Of a DNA stretch of 42,163 bases, positions 37,850 through 42,163 are shown one piece after another. The notes under the pieces are model-generated. The model did no database searches. It was not told the DNA's origin and saw nothing but the letters and a program-made list of their open reading frames with translations. Source of the DNA: Eubacteriales bacterium (GTDB lineage Bacteria > Bacillota > Clostridia > Saccharofermentanales > UBA5734); NCBI GenBank assembly GCA_028708525.1, contig JAQVYV010000004.1, forward strand, positions 1 through 42,163, read 5' to 3'. Both the position numbers and the translations under genes were made by a program. The stretch's first letter is position 1. Every line of letters begins with the position of its first letter.

Positions 37850-38638
37850 ATGTTACTGTCTTTGGCGGAAAATTACATAGTTGAACTACTGAGAGCTCTT
37901 AATGAAAGATTCGTCGAGGAAATCAAGGTTGGAGATATCGGTGAAGGGATCAAGGAAGCTATTTCTTCTCATGAATTTGCAGGGATCGATATTTCCGGGT
38001 TCCATTTTTCGATCACTCATACAGTTATCAGCATGTGGTTAGCTATGATACTGATAGCTGCCCTTGCATTTTGGATGAGCAGAAGATTCGAGGAAATACC
38101 CCGCGGAAGACAGATCATATCTGAAGGATTCGTAGATTTGATGATGAATTTGTGTAAAGGTCAGCATATGACCGAAGATCAGGCCTATAAAGTCGCACCT
38201 TTTGTTGGCAGTATGGGAGTATTCATCTGTATATCCAATTGTTTTTCTGTTTTTAAGATATCACCACCCTCTAAAGACCCTGTTTTTCCGATAACTCTTG
38301 CATTATTTACTATAGTATATGTTATATTTACCGGAATCAGGCTTGTCGGAATCAAAGGATTCTGGAAATCACTAACATATCCGAAAGCTGCATTGCTTCC
38401 ATTCAGGGTACTTGACTATTTTATTAAACCTATATCTCTGTCACTCAGGCTCTTCGGTAATATATTCGGAGCTTTTATTCTGATGGAGTTTATATATATC
38501 ATTGTCCCATTTATAGTTCCCGGAGTTTTAGGGATCTGGTTCGATCTTGCCGACGGAATACTACAGGGTGCGGTTTTTGCATACCTTAGTGTTGTTTATA
38601 TAGGTGAGATCATCGAAGGAGCACATTCTAAAGCATAA
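37850..38638 (+). CDS. atpB: F-type ATP synthase subunit a
   Basis: PISLSLRLFGNIFGAFILMEFIY (essential Arg), C-terminal QGAVFAYLSVVYIGEII. Confidence 0.95.
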   Translation: MLLSLAENYIVELLRALNERFVEEIKVGDIGEGIKEAISSHEFAGIDISGFHFSITHTVISMWLAMILIAALAFWMSRRFEEIPRGRQIISEGFVDLMMNLCKGQHMTEDQAYKVAPFVGSMGVFICISNCFSVFKISPPSKDPVFPITLALFTIVYVIFTGIRLVGIKGFWKSLTYPKAALLPFRVLDYFIKPISLSLRLFGNIFGAFILMEFIYIIVPFIVPGVLGIWFDLADGILQGAVFAYLSVVYIGEIIEGAHSKA

Positions 38639-38675
38639 GAAAATATAATGAATTGCATTATACAAGGAGATTTTT

Positions 38676-38906
38676 ATGGAATTAGGGTTTATAGCGATCG
38701 GGGCGGCACTTGCGATCGGAATAGCTGCGGCTTGCGCGGCTATAGGTATTGGTATTGCTTCTGCTAAAGCTTTTGAGGCAACAGCAAGACAGCCTGAAAT
38801 GGCCGGCAAGATACAGCAATTGCTTTTTACTGCGATAGTTTTCATTGAAGCAACTGCGATCTATGCGCTTGTCGTCAGTCTTCTGCTGATCTTTGTGTTT
38901 AAATAG
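38676..38906 (+). CDS. atpE: F-type ATP synthase subunit c
   Basis: Two-helix hairpin GIGIGIASAKAFEATARQPEMAGKIQQLLFTAIVFIEATAIYALVVSLLL. Confidence 0.96.
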   Translation: MELGFIAIGAALAIGIAAACAAIGIGIASAKAFEATARQPEMAGKIQQLLFTAIVFIEATAIYALVVSLLLIFVFK

Positions 38907-38925
38907 TTTAGTAGAAGAAAGAGAG

Positions 38926-39492
38926 ATGGTGCGAATGTTAGGATATATTGGCTCACTTACATTTTCTATGTTGTTGATATCACCTGATGATCTGGCAGGT
39001 TATTTGGTAACCGCGTTTTTTACCATAATCAATTTGTTGGTCACATACCTGATAATCAAGTTTCTGCTTTTTAAGCCTGCTGTAAAGTTTATGAATAAGC
39101 GCAGGGATAAGGTAAGTGCTGATCTTAATGATGCCAGGAATCGAAAGAAAGAAGCCGAGGATCTTCTTAGTGAGGGTAAAGTCAGGATCGAGAAATCTAC
39201 ACATGAGGCAACAGCTATAGTAGAGGATGCCAAGGTACAAGCTGAAAAGCAAAGCGGTGAGATCCTTGAGAATGCCAGACGTGAATCCATGGAGATAATC
39301 TCAAGGGCTCATAAGGATATAGACAGAATGAAGAAGGCTGCAATTGAAGAAATGCGTGACGAGGTTGCAGATCTTTCGCTTGCAATAGCTTATAAGGTAG
39401 TTAGCCAAAGCATAGATGAAAATAAACAACGCGAACTTATAGACCAGTTTATTGGTGAAGAATTTGAAGGGAAGGACAGAAAAGATGCCTGA
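38926..39492 (+). CDS. atpF: F-type ATP synthase subunit b
   Basis: Single N-terminal TM segment, [33 protein letters not shown] coiled coil; usual b-type C-terminus. Confidence 0.93.
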   Translation: MVRMLGYIGSLTFSMLLISPDDLAGYLVTAFFTIINLLVTYLIIKFLLFKPAVKFMNKRRDKVSADLNDARNRKKEAEDLLSEGKVRIEKSTHEATAIVEDAKVQAEKQSGEILENARRESMEIISRAHKDIDRMKKAAIEEMRDEVADLSLAIAYKVVSQSIDENKQRELIDQFIGEEFEGKDRKDA

Positions 39493-41410
39493 AGGCGGAC
39501 TCGGTGTCATTCGAATAGTAACTCCACTGGAAATGACCGGCGAACAGGCAGAGGTCCTTGCTTCGAAATTCTCGAAACTGCTTGATGTTAAGGAATATAT
39601 TGTGCGCACTGAGATCGATCCTTCTCTTCTTGGCGGTGTTGTCATTTATGCCGGTGGTTTCAGATATGATTATAGTATTAAGGGGCAACTTGCACGTATA
39701 GCCGGTAAATTGAAAGATTCTAAAGCTATTGATGATACAGATGGCTCACATGAAGAAGTTGCTAAACTGATCAATGAATCACTTTCAGAAGCTCTCGGAG
39801 GGTTTACTGAAACACCCATCGGGATCCCTCAGGACGAAGGATTGTTTGGATCTGAGACCTCCGATAATATAGCTGAAAATAAAAGTGATACTTTAGTAGA
39901 TGAACTTTTCGAGAGATTCGCAGGATACAGACTCAATGCAGCTGTTGATGAGGTAGGTATAGTAATATCTGCTGGTGATGGTATTGCTAAGGTTTCCGGA
40001 ATAGCAAACTGTAAAAGTAACGAATTACTCATGTTTTCACAGAATGCATATGGTATAGCTATGAATCTTGAGGAAGATTCGATAGGCGTGGTTTTGCTTG
40101 GTAACGTTGACATTGTGAGCGAGGGCATGATGTGTAAACGCACAGGCAGAACGATCGATGTACCGGTTGGGAAAGGCCTTTTAGGGAGAGTTGTTGACGC
40201 TCTGGGGATCCCGATAGATGGACAGGGACCTATATCATTTGATTCCAGACGCGAAATAGAATCGGAAGCTCCATCAATAATTGACAGACAACCCGTCAAT
40301 ATAGGGCTTCAGACAGGGATTTTGGCTATAGATGCAATGGTTCCTATAGGCAGAGGCCAGAGAGAACTGATCATCGGAGACAGACAGACGGGTAAAACAT
40401 CGATTGCAGTAGATACGATCATAAATCAGAAAGGGAAGAATGTGTTCTGTATTTATGTTGCTATCGGTCAGAAGATGTCCAATGTTATTTCTGTAGCAGA
40501 GACTTTGCGCCGTTCAGGTGCTATGAGTTACACTACGATCGTTGCGGCCGGAGCAAGTTCTCCTGTTTCCATGCAGTATATCGCACCTTATTCCGGTTGT
40601 GCAATGGCTGAAGAGCTTATGTATAAGGAAAATGCGGATGTGCTGATCGTTTACGATGATTTGACGAAACATGCGCATGCTTACAGAGCTATTTCCCTTT
40701 TGTTAAGGAGGCCGCCGGGCAGAGAAGCATTCCCCGGAGACGTTTTCTACCTTCATTCAAGACTTCTGGAAAGAGCTGCACGTTTATCTGAGTCAGCAGG
40801 AGGTGGATCAATTACAGCACTTCCGATCGTAGAAACGCAAGGAGGAGATATTTCAGCTTATATCCCAACTAATGTTATCTCGATCACAGACGGTCAGATA
40901 TATCTGGAGACAGAATTGTTTTTCTCCGGTATAAGGCCCGCTGTAAATGTAGGGTTATCTGTTTCAAGAGTTGGAGGAGCAGCTCAAGTTCAGGCTATGA
41001 AGAAGGTTGCAGGTCCATTGAGGATCAATCTTGCTCAGTATAGAGAATTAGAAGCTTTCTCGCAGTTTGGATCCGACCTTGATGAATCGACCCGGACGCA
41101 ACTGACCAAAGGTGGAAATATTACCGAAATCTTAAAGCAACCCAGGAATTCACCTATGCAGATCGAAGAACAGGTTCTGATCCTGTATCTTGCGAACTCA
41201 AACAGGTTTTCTTGTATTGAACGTGATGATGTAAAGAGTTTTTTCCGGATGTTCAACGACTATATAAGATCTATTCACCCGGAAATATTTCAGTCTATAC
41301 GTGAAACAGGACAGCTGACTGATGAAAACATAAGGGCTGTAAACGAAACATTCTCTGAATATCTGCTGATTTGGCAGGCACACAGTGAGGATTATGGAAC
41401 AGATCTATGA
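39485..41410 (+). CDS. atpH'-atpA: Fused ATP synthase subunit delta C-terminal domain :: subunit alpha
   Basis: N-terminal [68 protein letters not shown] matches the delta/OSCP C-terminal domain (about 39503-39718); linker about 39719-39883; then full alpha ([41 protein letters not shown]). One open frame, no stops; ATG 39485 with upstream AAGGGAAGGA. Confidence 0.93.
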   Translation: MPEGGLGVIRIVTPLEMTGEQAEVLASKFSKLLDVKEYIVRTEIDPSLLGGVVIYAGGFRYDYSIKGQLARIAGKLKDSKAIDDTDGSHEEVAKLINESLSEALGGFTETPIGIPQDEGLFGSETSDNIAENKSDTLVDELFERFAGYRLNAAVDEVGIVISAGDGIAKVSGIANCKSNELLMFSQNAYGIAMNLEEDSIGVVLLGNVDIVSEGMMCKRTGRTIDVPVGKGLLGRVVDALGIPIDGQGPISFDSRREIESEAPSIIDRQPVNIGLQTGILAIDAMVPIGRGQRELIIGDRQTGKTSIAVDTIINQKGKNVFCIYVAIGQKMSNVISVAETLRRSGAMSYTTIVAAGASSPVSMQYIAPYSGCAMAEELMYKENADVLIVYDDLTKHAHAYRAISLLLRRPPGREAFPGDVFYLHSRLLERAARLSESAGGGSITALPIVETQGGDISAYIPTNVISITDGQIYLETELFFSGIRPAVNVGLSVSRVGGAAQVQAMKKVAGPLRINLAQYRELEAFSQFGSDLDESTRTQLTKGGNITEILKQPRNSPMQIEEQVLILYLANSNRFSCIERDDVKSFFRMFNDYIRSIHPEIFQSIRETGQLTDENIRAVNETFSEYLLIWQAHSEDYGTDL

Positions 41411-42163
41411 TTTGAAAAAGCGGATGAGAAGTATCCGTGAAATAAGTAAGATGACAAATGCGATGCATCTTGTCAGTGCTGTTAAAACTAAGAATGCCAG
41501 AAGTCAGCTTTCGAGAACTCTGCCATTCTTTGATCTCTGCAGAGCTACTATGGCTGAAATATATATTCAGAGTCCCGAAATCAGGCATCCATTTTTTCTT
41601 AGACATTCGAAGAAGAAGAGTGATCCCTGGATAGTCGGATATTTCATATTGACCGGAGACAGAGGACTTGCGGGAGCATATAATCTCAACGTTATCAGGA
41701 CCGCTGAAGATGCAATAAGAAATCATATGTACATAAAGGCTAAAGAAGGCATACAAGTTCAACCCAGACTCTTTATTGCCGGAAGAACCGGGAGGGATAC
41801 GCTTGAGAAAGATGGATTTGATGTAGTAAAGGATTTCAAGTATCCTATCGAATCACCTACTTTTTATCGGGCAAGAGACATATCTGAATATATACATGAT
41901 TTGTATGATGACTGGAAACTTGACGAAGTATACGCCATTTATACAGAAATCAAATCGGCTGTCAATATCAAACCGGTTATTGTGAAACTTATACCTATAT
42001 CGTCCGATGATCTCCTTGAAGGTGTTGATCTTGATGCCTATCAGAAAATGCTTCCGGATCCTGCTACGATCAATATCGAATTCATACCTTCGTCAAATGA
42101 AGTTATGGATTATCTTGCTAATACATATCTGAATGGCATGGTGTATGGGGTTCTGACAGAAGC
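41394..42163 (+). CDS. atpG: F-type ATP synthase subunit gamma, 3' truncated by window edge
   Basis: [53 protein letters not shown]; frame open to the window end; overlaps the alpha ORF by 17 nt. Confidence 0.93.
   Translation, partial: MEQIYDLKKRMRSIREISKMTNAMHLVSAVKTKNARSQLSRTLPFFDLCRATMAEIYIQSPEIRHPFFLRHSKKKSDPWIVGYFILTGDRGLAGAYNLNVIRTAEDAIRNHMYIKAKEGIQVQPRLFIAGRTGRDTLEKDGFDVVKDFKYPIESPTFYRARDISEYIHDLYDDWKLDEVYAIYTEIKSAVNIKPVIVKLIPISSDDLLEGVDLDAYQKMLPDPATINIEFIPSSNEVMDYLANTYLNGMVYGVLTE

Noticed and set aside
39452-39484. Upstream TTG start ([11 protein letters not shown]...) for the delta-alpha fusion
   Set aside because: It reads through the atpF 3' end, whereas ATG 39485 has a good upstream AAGGGAAGGA; the extension adds nothing delta-like.
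41394-42163. AtpG without a stop and absent from the ORF track
   Set aside because: The frame runs open into the right window edge; truncation is an artefact of the window.

Overview
The window is a gene-dense, mostly plus-strand chromosomal segment that looks Firmicutes/Clostridia-like by gene content and order. No rRNA, tRNA, CRISPR array or transposable element was recognised. In order it holds: a type II fatty-acid synthesis operon (fabD[partial]-fabG-fabF-accB-fabZ-accC-accD-accA); RNase J (-); rpsT, rplI, dnaB, tilS, hpt, ftsH; trxB (-); an MgtC-like protein, a PH-domain protein, a NodB-type deacetylase (-), a GNAT protein, a thioredoxin-fold lipoprotein without CxxC, and an XRE-cupin regulator; an AMP-forming acyl-CoA synthetase and an ABC exporter; a divergent IspF-like protein; an aromatic amino-acid cluster (aroE-aroK fusion, aroF, aroB, aroA, aroC, aroQ, pheA); a NusG-domain-II protein, Gx transporter, PAP2, THUMP methyltransferase and nucleotidyltransferase; proA preceded by three clustered DnaA boxes; an O-antigen-ligase-like protein; upp; and the start of an F-type ATP synthase operon (atpB-atpE-atpF-[delta CTD::alpha]-atpG[partial]). 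The most unusual observation is the ATP synthase. The C-terminal domain of subunit delta is fused in frame to the N-terminus of subunit alpha, and the delta N-terminal domain is absent from the operon segment seen. Other points for follow-up: an IspF-like protein with altered active-site motifs, an AroE-AroK fusion, a consensus DnaA-box cluster away from any oriC-like gene context, and a promoter-plus-terminator leader in front of the atp operon. All calls come from reading translated motifs by eye; no database search was run.
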